Shown: positions 47,880 to 60,980 of the stretch, one piece after another
Layout: every line of letters starts with the position of its first letter
Numbering within the stretch: the first letter of the stretch is position 1
Assembly: GCA_936450465.1 (NCBI GenBank)
Contig: OW388302.1
Span: forward strand, 17,013,530-17,077,529
Source of the DNA: Gibbula magus
Taxonomy: Eukaryota; Mollusca; Gastropoda; Trochida; Trochidae
DNA: 64,000 nt
Direction: 5' to 3'
Translations under genes and position numbers: made by a program
The notes under the pieces: generated by a model
The model's input: the letters and a program-made list of their open reading frames with translations, nothing else
What the model was told of the DNA's origin: nothing
Database searches by the model: none

Positions 47880-48003
47880 CACAGAGCCTCATGCAGTCAC
47901 GTGACCAGCGCGAACTTATCAGCCGAGAGGAGAGAGGTGGAGTCGCTCATGGAGAGAAAACACTGTGTGCTGTGATCGAGTCAGTTGTCATACCTGGTTT
48001 GAG
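47880..48003 (+). promoter_or_regulatory. Promoter and non-coding 5' exon of gene C
   Basis: GTCACGTGAC lies at 47896-47905. The exon ends TTTGAG|GTGCGT, a weaker donor than gene A's GTGAGT. The acceptor ending at 49794 is 14 bases before the ATG, as in gene A. Confidence 0.55.
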
Positions 48004-48306
48004 GTGCGTTCACTGTGTGTATAAGTAATGTTTGTTAGTGACTGTAGTTATTGGATTGTTAAGATAACTGTTGTTATGGATTGCAAAGCTCTCAGTAATG
48101 ACCTATACACCAGTTGAATACAGAAACACTGTAGTTGCCAGTTTGTACTTTTGCTTTCGTTTTTGCTTAACTAGTGCATGAATAAAAGACCTGGCGATGA
48201 TGAGAAATATCTCATTGTTAAACTCATTGTCGTTTCACTTTAGATAACAGTGCTGTACACGTTGTGTTGTATTAAGACCAGATCAATATACTCTCAGCTA
48301 CCCTTT

Positions 48307-49060
48307 ACAGAACGTGACTAAACACAGCGGGTAGGTGAGGCTCTGTACAGGTGTCTACTAACAGAACGTAACTAAAAACAGCGGGTAGGTGAGGCACTGT
48401 ACAGGTGTCTACTAACAGAACGTGACTAAACACAGCAGGTAGGTGAGGCTCTGTACAGGTGTCTACTAAAAGAACGTGACTAAACACAGTGGGTAGGTGA
48501 GGCTCTCTACAGGTGTCTACTAACAGAACGTGACTAAACACAGCGGGTAGGTGAGGCTCTGTACAGGTGTCTACTAACAGAACGTAACTAAACACAGCGT
48601 GTAGGTGAGGCTCTGTACAGGTGTCTACTAACAGAACGTAACTAAACACAGCGGGTAGGTGAGGCTCTGTACAGGTGTCTACTAACAGAACGTGACTAAA
48701 CACAGCGGGTAGGTGAGGCTCTGTACAGGTGTCTACTAAAAGAACGTGACTAAACACAGTGGGTAGGTGAGGCTCTGTACAGGTGTCTACTAACAGAACG
48801 TGACTAAACACAGCGGGTAGGTGAGGCTCTGTACAGGTGTCTACTAACAGAACGTAACTAAACACAGCGGGTAGGTGAGGCTCTGTACAGGTGTCTACTA
48901 ACAGAACGTAACTAAACACAGCGGGTAGGTGAGGCTCTGTACAGGTGTCTACTAAAAGAACGTGACTAAACACAGCGGATAGGTGAGGCTCTGTACAGGT
49001 GTCTACTAACAGAACGTGACTAAACACAGCGGGTACGTGAGGCTCTGTACAGGTTTCCTA
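48307..49060. repeat. Intronic minisatellite, 54-bp unit, about 14 copies
   Basis: The unit reads ACAGAACGTGACTAAACACA, GCGGGTAGGTGAGGCTCTGT, ACAGGTGTCTACTA. Gene A has only one unit at the matching site (about 16622-16676). Because 54 is a multiple of three, - is open for 240 codons of an 18-residue repeat. Confidence 0.95.
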
Positions 49061-49808
49061 ACTGTGTACATTATTCAACATTTACAGCTATGAATACTTC
49101 AATTATCGTTGACTCTACTTCAAATAATGTTACCTGCTTGTGTTTGTGAGTATAATATGAATCTGCTATACAACCTGTTTTATTATTGTTTGTCGGTTGA
49201 GGGTCTATACCAGTGTCTACTGTGGACGTTGTTAGACAAATAGTGTACAACATAATGTAAATAATAAATATAAATAGTTTTATTATCGAAACCTTCAATA
49301 CCGAATATAATGTAGATAAAAGACAATAACTTTCTTTCTTACTAAATACATAACACGTGATACAGGTGTCATATAGTAGATTGTATTTTAAGACTCTGGA
49401 CATCGTTTACAATACTGAGCATATATTAGCAATACATGACATTAAGATAATGAACAAATCCAACATTGTTATATCAATATTGGTCTGAGCATATGTACGT
49501 TTAACATCATTGCTTTTGCATTTGATTTTTTTTTTCAATAAGACAAAGTCTCTATATAATCTATCCGTTCATTTGTTGTGGCAAAACTTCCTTTGTCTAT
49601 TTATTGCATATACCTAACATATATCACATGTTGACGGTCATTTTAACCACATGTTGTATGTCAATACCGTCACCTATATCGTGGTATATACCACCCAGGA
49701 ACCCATAAATGTATTATACCATTGTTTCATTACAAAGCATACATTAAACAAACATAAAATCTCATCTATAAAGCCAATTTGTATATTTTCACAGATCACA
49801 GATCCAAG

Positions 49809-52366
49809 ATGGCGACAGGAGGCAGAATACAGGAGGACTTCTTGACGTGCAGTGTCTGCATGGAGGTGTTTCAACACCCAGTGACACTTGCCTGTCAACA
49901 CTCCTTCTGTAAGAAGTGTCTTAGAAAGTATCTGGACACAAAGGTAGAAGCTGTCAAGAACAAGTCTATCCCCTGTCCCACGTGTAGACAGGAGACAACA
50001 GTGCCTCACCCTGACAGACCCGTGGAAGAGTGGGTGGGGCAGCTGAAACCAGGACTGCTTCTAACTGGACTCATGGACTCAATCCAACAAGGTACTTGTC
50101 AGCAACACCTTGATTTAAATATATGTATTATTAACATAACAAATACAGTATCAGTGTTGTGATAAGTGTTGCATTTGGAATTGTATGCAATTATTGCAAG
50201 TATATTTTATAGACATTGACTTATGTCTTCTTGCATTCTAGAAATGATAAACACAATTTAAGATGCATTAATGTTTGTACTGCTGTTGAATGTACCAGCA
50301 TAAATTGATTTCAATATAATCATCCAATAACAGATCAATCTGTCAGTCTTATCTGAAAAGAGTATCATGTGCAGCTATTGTTATCAATGCCAAAGTCAAA
50401 ACTCAAAACTCAATAAACTAGATAACCTTATATACCTAAACATTTAAAATTGCTTAAAACCAGGATAGGGTAAACAAATGTCATGTTACACTAACATGTA
50501 TATACTGCAGACAATGTCATTGCTTGTAACTCATTTAAGTGTATGTTGTTGTGATAACGTGTTAGTAGTGATAAATGAAATTCACAGCTAAAAAATCAAC
50601 TACACATTATATAATATATGGTTTATCTGATAATGAATTCATGCACATATTTTATATTACTTTTTGCAAACAGTATTGCATAAATATGTATCAGTTTCAA
50701 CAGTTACAAATAAATGTTTTCCAGGACCTGACCTTTGCTCCTTGTGCAAAGAAGAAGGGGAGACAACTCCAGCCACACACTGGTGTTCTAAATGTGTAGC
50801 TTCGTTATGTGATGGGTGTCTGAAGCAACACAGTAGGATGCCTAGCTTGAAGAAGCATGAAATCGTCCCAATTTCAGGAAAAAGACCTCCTGACTGAATA
50901 AATTCACCTGTAAGGAACACAACAAGAAAATGAAGCTGTTCTGCAAAGACTGTAACAAACCCTTGTGTACTGTCTGCTGCAGTATTGCTCACAGAAAATG
51001 TGATGAGGTCATCACACTCACGGCTCAACTAATAGAGGTAAAATCAAGACTTCAGGAACGCCAACAGAATCTGTCAGAGAAAATTGATGTAACAAATGTT
51101 GAGATTAAAAATCTTCATGTGCAAACAAAAAGTCTTTCAGATGAAAGGTCAATTTTGGAATCAGAAATAAGGAAAACCATAAAGAAAGCTATCGATACAT
51201 TGAATCAGAAGGAGGATCAACTGGTTAAGAAGGTGAAGGATCAAACAGAACACGACAGAGAGAAGTTGGGGTCGATGATGAAGACAACACAAATCGATCT
51301 ACAGATGTACCAGCAGCAGTCTCAGTTCATCCAGCAGGCCCTTGAGTTGGAGGATGAGGCGCAGCTGTTTGAGATGTATCTGTCGTCTGGGTCAGAAGCT
51401 GGAGCAGATGTCACAGTGACACAGAGGAAGGACAGAACAGATGTAGCTGATGTCAGCTTTATACACGACCTTGAAACATTGAAGAAACAGATAGAAATGA
51501 TGGATGTGAAGATTAACAAGATGATGATTCAGCAGATTGACAACATAAATCTGACAGCATCACCTGTACAAGATGAAGTTATCGAAGCTAAACTTCATGT
51601 GGGAGACACTTGTCGTGTTACAGATGGTTTGATAATGAACATAGCAGGAACAAAAGTAACTGTGTTCACCGATTGTACCACACAACGTCTTAAATCAATT
51701 TACACTAGAGGAGGGCAGTCATGTTCAAGTGTACTCAAAGTTTCTGGTGGCCCCTGGTGTATAACAGTTATCAGTGAAGGTAAGGTAGCTGTGTCTCTTC
51801 CTGACTCTCAACGTATCATCACAGTTGATGTGACTCCTGACCTGGAACTCCTGTCTACAATGCAGACAAGTAAGAAATACAGTGGTCTGTCTACTCTGGA
51901 TCAGTCAACACTGGTGGCCGGTTCTAGTAATCCACCCTCTGTGGATCTGATTGATATGAAGGGAACCATCTTGAAGACCTTCACAACAAGTCCTGCCATA
52001 GGAAAGAGCTTCATTGATCCTACCTACATACATGTAACCAGACAAGGCACTATCCTGGTGTCAGACTATGGTTTGAAGTCTGTCATCTGTCTGACACAGT
52101 CTGGTGACACTGTATTCACATACACGCCTACTGGAGACAGAGCACTGAGAGGTCCATGGGGAATCACATCAACCAGTACAGGAGGCATTCTTGTAGCTGA
52201 CTATTTAGCAGACAAAGTGATTCATCTCAGTGAGTCAGGAGAGTTCATCAGAGACATTCTGACAGCAGAGGATTGTTTACAGTTTCCAAATGGTCTGTGT
52301 GTTGATGGAGACAAACTGTGTGTAACATTGGAGTTGAAGGGTTTACACAAATACAGATTTGGTTAG
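49809..52366 (+). pseudogene. TRIM gene C: RING, B-box, coiled coil, propeller, split by a 1-bp deletion
   Basis: Exons are 49809-50091 and 50725-52366, in the same phase-1 arrangement as gene A. The RING has all eight ligands (C14, C17, C29, H31, C34, C37, C56, C59) and B-box 1 is intact. After GGAAAAAGACCTCCT near 50893 one base is missing relative to gene A (exon 2 is 1642 versus 1643 bases), and TGA follows at 50895-50897. The frame is open again from about 50900 to the stop at 52366, over B-box 2, coiled coil and propeller, with no other break. As it stands it could make only a ~151-aa RING-B-box protein. It is either a young pseudogene, an allele, or a sequencing error. AATAAA lies at 53192. 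Confidence 0.87.
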
Positions 52367-53579
52367 GAGTGTATGTAGAGGGTGAATTGGGTAATTGGTG
52401 GGGCACATTACTGAAACTAAAACTACTTATGAAACAAAATGACTGAACCTGAAAGAGACACAAATTTGCCAAGATTGATGTTTATTCTCAGCTGTAGCTA
52501 CAAAGTGTGACAATGAACCCATTTGTGTCTTCTCTTAATGCTGAATGTAGTAGAACTAATTACTTCTTTGTGAAGAAAATTTTACCCAAACTAAAACAAG
52601 AGTCTTTGGTAAATGCTAGATCCACAGGCTCTTATTCATTTACAAACGAAATCAAATTTCTAGAATATTGAATATATCAAAGGACCCAACTAATTACACA
52701 AATGCATAATTTTCTAAATATATTTATGGTCATTTCCTTTGATGTTTAGTTCTGCTCCAAATATTAACCCATCCCTGCGTCAACTTTTTTGTTTTAATTC
52801 AGAGACCTTAAAATGTCAAAGGCAACACTTCATTACTTTGCACATTGCACATTGCAAAGTTTACGACAAACTATAGTGAAATTAGTTTTAATTCTTTGCT
52901 TGAAACGACATAATACTGAAAGACAGTCAGGGGAATGACTGTATGATGTATTGTTTGCTTGTAAATACGAGTGTTTCGATGGTTTGTTACATAAGTTACA
53001 TAAGTTCTCGCAGCTTTCTCGTTTTTCACGAGCAAACGGTAGAAGTGTTGATGTTTACATGTCAAATTGTTTGACATTTTGTACATTTCATCGTGTTGCA
53101 TGTGTGCCACGAATTTCTCGTGCTCCGGTTCAAGACTATCAGCTTGACGGCACAGTTGCTCCGATTAACTTTGTCTAAATCCAAGTTTTGCAATAAAAAT
53201 ATTCGCATGTTTCAAGTGTTTTGTATTTCCAGTGAATCAGAAGAAATCAAATGAAATATGCAATCTATTTCTTAAATATCTACACAATCTCGTAGGTTAT
53301 TCGGTTGTTACAGACTCTTAAACATGTCACTTATCTCTCAGACTTCATTTATTATTATGACCTTATGAGGTAGAGACGATATTTGAAATACATGTTTGAG
53401 ATATTGATGATGTAATTTTGTGACATGATTCCATTATAAAATGGTAATTGTCTATGTACAATTTAATAACGAATATCAATGCACGATTCATAAAAATATT
53501 ATATCTATAAATTTTGGTTTCTGTCAAACAAGTCAATAAAAAGGTGTTCGTTTTGGAATCGCCTTTACTTGACGAAATA
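52367..53579 (+). other. 3' UTR and flank of gene C
   Basis: Aligns with the region downstream of gene A. Small open frames here (for example 52951-53178) match equally non-coding sequence in block A and are not genes. Confidence 0.6.
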
Positions 53580-54055
53580 GGTGAGTTAAATAGGTGAGTT
53601 AAATAGTTGAGTGAAATAGGTGACCGAAATAGCAGAGCGTAATAGGTGAGTGAAATAAATTAGTGAAATGGTGAGTGTAATAGGTGAGTGAAATAGGTGA
53701 GTGAAATAGGTGAGTGAAAAAGGTGTGTGAAATAGGTGAGTGAAAAAGGTGTGTGAAATAGGTAAGTGAATTAGGTGAGTGAAATAGATGAGTGAAATAG
53801 GTGAGTGAAATAGGTGAGTGAAATAGATGAGTGAAATAGATGAGTGAAATAGGTGAGTGAAATAGGTAAGTGAATTAGGTGAGTGAAATAGGTGAGTGAA
53901 ATAAGTTAGTGAAATGGTGAGTGAAATAAGTTATTGAAATAGGTGAGTGTAAAAGGTGAGTGAAATAGGTTAGTGAAATAGGTGAGTGAAATAGGTGAGT
54001 GAAATAGGTTAGTGAAATAGGTGAGTGAAATAAGTTAGTGAAATAGGTGAGTGAA
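53580..54055. repeat. Minisatellite, 13-bp unit AATAGGTGAGTGA, about 36 copies
   Basis: Copies vary as GTGAAATAGGTGA, TTAGTGAAATAGG and AAAAGGTGTGTGA. Block A has only one or two units at the same place (21521-21555). It is not a telomere repeat. Confidence 0.92.
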
Positions 54056-56600
54056 ACCCAGGTACAACGTTGGGGTCAAATTCCCCCGAAACTCTTAACT
54101 CACGCCAGGCAGGCTAAAATGTGCAACACAAATAAGGATACTTAAATGGAACTTGATGAAAGGTACAGTGTTTTAAAGTTAAGCATGATTCTTTGTAGCT
54201 CAAATAACAGGACTGAATAGCACTGCAGCAGGGAGAGGGTTAAAGTGAAACCATGAATACAACAGTTGTAGTCTTATGAACAATGTTGTACATTGTTGTA
54301 CATTCAAGGGTCCCAGTGTACACAGTACTCAACCTAGCGTCACAACCGTCCCTTTGAACCTCCCCTCATCTCAAAACTTGATGTTAATTTGTTAATTTGA
54401 AGCATTTTCTGCAATCAACAATTTTGTTGTTAAATGTAAAACCAAATGTGATATTAAAGTCACACATACAGGCAAAACTATATAATCATAACCATGATAA
54501 GTGTCTTATAAATGATACCAAGCAGATGCAAGTGATTGAAGCAACCGTATAATATCAACATATGCACTACAGTACAAGTAGTTGTGTTGTGTTGATCATG
54601 ACAAGTTTATTAATTAAAAACAGTGTTTCTGATGGATAACGTACTGTATAGTGTGACTACATTGGTATGCATGTGTACTGAGGTAAAGAGTATGATTTGT
54701 TGAAAATATATTGAAATGAAATTGAATATGATGACGGCATGACCGGAAGTGGTAGTTTTAGAACTACTTTCTGAAGGGATCATCTAGAGAACCTGTTAGT
54801 TAGAATACGATATTATGATAATGGTGAATAATAGGAAAGAAAAATGAACACAATTAAACAAGTTTATAAATACAAGGGCGATGGGAATGTAGAAGACGGA
54901 GTTGAAGTGGTAGAGAGCGGCAGAATAAATGTGTGTGGATTTGAGACAATGATGTATCACATCCGTTACCCTTAGGTGGATTTGATATAAACACTTGATC
55001 ACTACCCTAATTATACAGAGAGAAAGACTGGCTTAAAACGAGGGCAGTTTCATTGATAAGTTTGTATTTTGATTGTGCACATGAATGATGTATACGTATT
55101 GAAAGCGTGCTCTCTTTTGGCGCAGGGAAATAACTTGTTGCCTTATTTGGAAGGAGCTTACGTTCACTAGTAAAATGTAGTTTATGAATGAAAGAGGTGT
55201 ACATTCTATGACTCGTGATAAGTTCCTTAATATGTGGCTATTTTGTTTAAAGATAAAACATTGCATAACTAAGTATATTAGTGTATTATAATAAATGCGG
55301 ATCATATTACATTTTTAAGTCAACTTTGTGCGAAATGTTGTGTTATGAAAGGTATTTACATCACATGCGCCTGAGGCTGCTCTTCTCACTTGTGAATTTT
55401 CTTGATGTCCTGTTTCGTCTTGTCTGGACAAATGATTCAGGAATTTAATAATCATCGTGCATTTTCCTCCCCAACCTTGTGTACCCCCTTGTAGATGCTT
55501 TATTTATCACTAAATAATTAGGATATCATCTCCAATATATAACCAGTAAATGCTTCGTTACTAAATGCTGAATTTCTTCTTACAGAAGTTGTCAATGACA
55601 GTTTTCTACTACTGTTGGCTGACACTACGAATGAGTTAAAATAAAGGTTAGGGACTTGTTAATTTAGTTAATGCAATTATATGTGAGGGGACACATAAAA
55701 TGACAGAAGGGCATTTTTTTTCTGTAAAGAATAACAATTTAAAATATGAAAAATAAAGACTTTCTGATGATATTTATAGTGTGGAATTTGTGTGGAGGCA
55801 GAATGATGTTTTTGATGTTATACCTGATGACAGCAGCGAATATTTCCCGAAGATGAATAACTCATTCCTAATATGGAGGTGTCTAGGTCTCATCGCAAAA
55901 CATGTTAATCAATAAATGATTTAAGCACAATTTTTCGAAATAAAATATATTTAAATTCGTAAATGACTCCTACTCATGCATATACAAATCGTTTGTTAAT
56001 ATAAACAAATGCGTCGATGTTGACAGTAGTCATTTTTCTACACGGGGTCAAGGGCAAATTCCAGGGAATCCCTTTTACATACATGAGGTCATGATTGGAG
56101 ATTAGAGATATGTCCCTCGATGCGGAGACTGAAGTTTGGTGATTACAATTTAGCTGTTGACTAACTTTCACACAATTCTGCGCCAAACAGTGAAGTTAAG
56201 AAACCCGAATGCTAATCTTAATAGATATACAATTTGAATAGACATATAACTTTTGGTGAGATTCAATGGACATCAAAATATGCAGACATTGAATGGGGGA
56301 AATTATCAATCAATGACAAAGAGGGAATAAAAAAGAGTGTTACACTGTACCCCATGCGAATGAATAAGTTGCCCTGGAATGAATCCTCAAGTGGGTTTGA
56401 ACCTTCTCTTCAAGATTCCCAGTCAACCACTGTACACACTGTTTTGTTTTATTCAGGACTATCACACTGGAAAGTTTGGTTTAGTTATCTGCAGAGATTC
56501 AGACTGAACACATAGCTGTTCGAGTAGTTACTAGTTGAATCATTTGTATTCCTAAAAATACCACAATGGAGTGTCCACATCCGACCTGGCCTTTTTAAAG
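54056..56600. other. Long stretch without a gene
   Basis: AT-rich with no domain in any open frame, no splice-supported exon and no repeat that I can name. A 90-codon frame on - at 55033-55305 shows nothing recognisable. Confidence 0.45.
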
Positions 56601-56742
56601 CCCTTCCTGTTGATGATTTGTTACGTCACCAGACCAACGTTAGCCATGAATGACAGAGTATCCTGTCATCAGTCCTGTCTATACATTTAGAGAAGCGTTC
56701 ATAAAATATAATCGAAGTGTGTGGAAAGCTTGATCGTTTATT

Positions 56743-56940
56743 TTATCTATCACATTCACCCAGAACTGTGTTATTATTTGTGTCCTTGTCAATTCTCAGA
56801 TATGTGTTGCAGAATTTTAATTGGACCTGTTCTATATCTTTACAGTACTCAGCCACAGTCCCCATTATTTCTGCACCATAGCATAAAATAGGGGATGTCA
56901 TTCTGTCATATATATCAAACAATGTATTCAAATATGAATA
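56743..56940 (-). pseudogene. LINE remnant (region downstream of the reverse transcriptase core)
   Basis: On - the frame reads LFDIYDRMTSPILCYGAEI, QVQLKFCNTYLRIDK and TVLGEC, a pattern seen after the reverse transcriptase core in LINE ORF2 proteins (SPVLxYGxEIWG, VHLxFCKxxLGV). It is truncated on both sides. A more decayed, internally deleted copy is in the duplicate unit near 60575-60640. Confidence 0.6.
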
Positions 56941-57107
56941 TACAAAGCTTATTGAAATATGTTAAATGAAAATAAAGCTTAATGCGTTGATTAGTATATC
57001 ATCCGTCCCACATGGAAAACGTATCCAAATGCAGAATTTCTGTAACAAGAAAGCCATTGCTCATATCTCATATATATCACCAATCTAACTTGGTGCTCCA
57101 ATCAGTG

Positions 57108-57425
57108 TCGCTGTTGAAGTGATTTCGGATTTATATTGTGAAGTTCAATTGTATTTCACTTCTATAACAGCGACCTATATCAGCATAATGGAGAAAGCCA
57201 ACAACACGTTTGTGGATAACAAATTGCAGTGAAACCTGCCAGCAATGCCTCTACCAGCGTTCCAAAGGTGGATCTTCTCTGTAATTTAGTGTAGCATTGA
57301 ACTCAAACTTTGCTGCATGTAGAACAATTCCCCAAGGCAGACAAAGTTGAAAACGTAATGACAAGATTCAAACCCGAGACCTCTTGATCCGAAGCAGAAC
57401 ACACTGAATTGCATGCTATCCCGCC
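57108..57425 (-). repeat. Diverged SINE copy with tRNA-like head (antisense)
   Basis: Body blocks TCAGCATAATGGAGAAAGCC, ATTGCAGTGAAACCTGCC and AATTTAGTGTAGCATTG are followed by a head that reads on - GCTTCGGATCAAGAGGTCTC GGGTTTGAATC. Confidence 0.65.
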
Positions 57426-57509
57426 CCTGAACATCACTGAGAATGGTCGACTGAGCTATGTATAGGGTCACTTGTCACTATTGTTAACAGCGGCTCCTAT
57501 TATTTATAG

Positions 57510-57790
57510 GGGATGATTAATGAACTTCCATTTAATACCATTTTGAATAAATGAGTTAATGATTTGGTATTTGATGATCGAGAGCGAGCGTGGTATCATC
57601 TCAATCACGAGTTTATAAAAAAAACAGTATTATATGGAAGGGAGTTTACTATTCTATTACTTGCCAAATTTAATCAAGCGAAATAACCGATAGTGTGCTG
57701 AAAATATGACTTCTGTAAGTCATGTACTATCTGATATGTTTGGCGGTACAACCATTACACACTATAATGACGTCATACTTGATGTGGTGT
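57510..57790. repeat. Diverged palindromic element with a TGACGTCA site
   Basis: It has the same plan as 22035-22437 (inverted arms, CGAGAGCGAGCG in the loop, TGACGTCA about 150 bases later), but the arms are decayed. The partner copy is at 62465-62720 with two such sites. Confidence 0.5.
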
Positions 57791-58399
57791 ACTTGATGTT
57801 GTATTCTCGTTCTTGTTGATCACACACTTTGTCCTGAGGTTTTCATCCAGCTGACTCTTTCATTTATGTATTTAAGGATCGCTGGTGATACTTGCAAATT
57901 GACTCAACCAACAACAGTCCTGCCTGCCATTCCATAAACCGGGTGTTTTCGCTCAAATGTTTACACTTGTCCGGGAAAGTAATAAGCTTCAAGTAAAAAC
58001 CATACACGTTTCAAACGTACATACCACTAACTGAAAATGCCGAAATTGCAATCCGAATGTATTTATCTGTCCCAAAAATTAGAGCTCATGGTTGTAATAA
58101 TTGGTCAATTCAAGTATCCTATGATCTGTTTTTGTTAAAACAATGGTCTGACATCACTCACAAGAACACACCTTTCCAGGAAATCATAGTGCAGTATAAC
58201 TTGGACACGTCTGCCTTGTGACAAGTGTTTTGGATAGTGTTGACACGATTCTTGCACCCAGTTAATTTGGCAAAATATATATATTTCTTGCTACAAAGAA
58301 AGATCATTCCTTTTCAAATGTATACCTTTAATGTAACACTTAACTTAACTGAAAAGTGTTTTCAGTGCTGCGATGTAAATGTAAAATAACGCGCTCTTG

Positions 58400-60150
58400 T
58401 TGTTAGTTTGTATGTCATTATACTCTGGCCCCTTTACCTGAATAAATCAGCATCACTTAAATCGTAAGAAGTTATGACAACCATTGAAACAATCTTAGGG
58501 CTACGAGAAGAGATTTTTTCGAAACGGTCTTTGGCCTGTTGAGATTTGAAATTCAATCTAGTTATCATAAACCGTATCCAGGGAATCCCCGATGACGTCA
58601 CCGGGATTCCCCCTTAGTAGACGTCAACAGTGAGACTGTCAGTGACAGCCACTAAATGGCCGAGGAAGGCGAATAGGATCGCCTCCGATATAGAAATATG
58701 TGTCTTGGAGGTTGGTCTGCAGGACAGTGAATTTGAAAATGAAATATAAAAAGGTCCCGATTAATCAAAAGTGTATGCCTTGTACAACGTAAGCAGTGTA
58801 TGTTTCTCAATGATGTATACATGTTGATAACAAATAACAAACACTCTACTTTTCTACAGATTGTGTCAATAACAGTTGTTGGTTATACATATTCGAGACG
58901 TGTGTTCAGGAGGCCGTCATCTGTAGGGAAGTGCTCATAGAATAGCTCTTGAATACTGGGCCACAGAAAACACAAACGTGCAATTGAGAACAAGTGCACT
59001 TGAACAAACTATTGACTGACATTAAAAATGAAGTTTTAGGTTAGGGACGTGTTCTTTTTATTAAAGGTGCATCCTTCGGGTTTTTGGGGGTAACGCATGC
59101 CAAGATTATATGAATAGTTTTATTTTTTTTAGAAGTTCTACTGTTCATAAAATGTTCTATTTTGATGATAGTCGACGCAGTATAATGACTATATAAAAGT
59201 TAAAGTAGAGCGTTTTGATAGAAAACCGGACAACGATTTAAGATTGACGTCAACAGTCAAACGTAATTTTTATAAACTAATTTGCACCTGACACAAATAA
59301 TGTTTAATAGGTCATATAACTAGGCTACTATACATATAAATGGGTTGTGTAGTTGTGCTTTCTCCACATGTATAATGTTGCTTGATTTTCAAATTGCTTG
59401 ATGCCGTGATCCATTTGAAAATATTGGTTGACCATGCATTATAAACAGCGTTTTGTCCTTCTCGTGTTCAACCTATATTTCAGATTGACACGTGTCACAT
59501 GACCATATGAAAAAGTAAATATTGCACGGATTCAATTTAGTACACAATGGCAGCCAGATGCACCCCCATTCTAGTGAGCAACCATGGTTCCCCTGCAAGT
59601 CATTACTCAAATTGGTGCTTCATTTGTTTAGCATTGTTCTGCTATCTTAACAACGCACTGCACCTGAACTTCATACTGTGCAAGCACGGAAAAGTTAACA
59701 AAATGCTGCAAGTTGTTAACTAGATAAAGATGGCGACTAACACGATTGTTGACCTGCTGAAGAAATTAATAACTGATATGCTTAGAAATCTCCGGCCGTT
59801 ATTCAGTAAATAAACTTTAACAAATCATATTTAGTGCAGACTTTTGACAAGTTCCTATCCAACTATTTAACCAACTATTGGAGGTCCTTAACAATGTCAA
59901 TGGTCAGTGCTGGCTATTAGCGGATAACTAACACTGCTGTTATTATCATAGGATAGGTAAACAACAAGTAAACATGAGTGCCTTAATTTCTGGTAAATTT
60001 CTGGAGCTTTCTTAAAGTACCGATGGTAAGTGCTGATTTGAGGCAGACAACTATTTTACTCATGGCCAAGTTAACGAATGTTTTTAAAATTAGCTATGGT
60101 CTATGGCGGAAATTAACAAATAATTATCAGTGCTGTTATTTACTGCTGTC
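58400..60150. other. No gene seen
   Basis: Spacer between the duplicated units. 58588-58625 has two TGACGTCA-like sites; a CACGTG is present at about 59490. No coding or named repeat was recognised. Confidence 0.4.
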
Positions 60151-60164
60151 TTTTACAAGCTTAC

Positions 60165-60420
60165 AAAAACTGCTGATGGTCAACACCAACAGTCGAAAAT
60201 GATCACCTTTCCTGTATACTGCCGACATTTGAAGGTTACTTTAACTGCCAATGGTCAGAGCCGACTGTCAGCAGTGAGTTTAAATGTTTCTACATACTGC
60301 CAACATTTAGATGTTAGATTCACTGTCAAGGTTTAGTGGCCAGTGTCGGTAAATACGTTTTAATGTTTCTACATACTGCCAGCATTGAGATGTTACATTC
60401 ACTGCTGATGGTGTATGATT
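60165..60420. repeat. Imperfect tandem repeat of about 80 bp, 3 copies
   Basis: TGTTTCTACATACTGCCARC followed by ATTxAGATGTTASATTCACT recurs at about 60285 and 60364. A more diverged copy starts near 60210. The open frames across it are incidental. Confidence 0.6.
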
Positions 60421-60825
60421 TGTTCCATCACCAACAAGACCAACTAGCCATGAAAAACGAAGTTTTCTGCCATCGGGCCTGGCTATACATTGAAAGAAGC
60501 GTTCATATAATAACACCGAAGAGTGTGAAGTTGTTTTTTTAACTTGATTATGCAGTGGAGATCTGCCGCATTCACCCTGACCTATGCTATTATTTATGTC
60601 CTTGTCCTGTCATAATATATATTAAACAATTTATTTACATCTAAATATACAAAGCTTCTTGAAATCTGTTCAGTGGAAAAATAAAGCTTAATACGTTAAT
60701 TAGTATATCACATGCCCGCCGTTGAGTTTTATCTGTGACTCTTGTACTTATAAATGCACTAAACACAGAAAAATATCCAAATGCAGAATTTCTGTAATCA
60801 AGGAAATAGACAGCATCGGTCATAT

Positions 60826-60980
60826 ATAGAGAATACTAAACGATGTCCTGTTTAATAACATATTTATGAAACGAGTGAGTGGTTTGGTATTTAACGAGCG
60901 AAAGCGAGTTAAATACCAATACCATCTCACGAGTTTCATAAATATGTTATTAAACAAGACAGAGTTTAGTATTTTATTTA
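60826..60980. repeat. Long palindrome, second good copy
   Basis: AATACTAAAC...GTTTAGTATT ends, ACATATTTATGAAACGAGT arms and the GAGCGAAAGCGAG loop are almost identical to 22035-22176. It also abuts a TIR-bounded element on its right. Confidence 0.8.

Larger units (their letters stand above)
47655..53570 (+). repeat. Segmental duplication block C, copy of 15938-21555
   Basis: The two blocks align from GCGTTAAACCACAACTCACC (the tail of a SINE in both) through promoter, both introns, coding exons and the 3' flank. Most length differences come from minisatellites in block C. Confidence 0.85.
56620..58400. repeat. Segmental duplication unit 1 (partner at about 60440-63300)
   Basis: Ordered shared blocks: AGAAGCGTTCATA, TATTATTTGTGTCCTTGTC, TACAAAGCTTATTGAAAT, ATCCAAATGCAGAATTTCTG, a SINE, AATGAACTTCCAT, TCCATAAACCGGGTGTTTTC and CACGATTCTTGCA. 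Unit 2 has extra insertions (60826-61850). Confidence 0.7.

Noticed and set aside
48305..49027. 240-codon open frame on - with an 18-residue repeat
   Set aside because: It is the 54-bp minisatellite read in one frame; the unit is a multiple of three, so the frame stays open by chance. It lies in the intron of gene C.
53580..54055. Telomere-like (TTAGG) array
   Set aside because: The unit is a 13-mer, AATAGGTGAGTGA, with incidental TTAGGTGAG variants; it is a local minisatellite.
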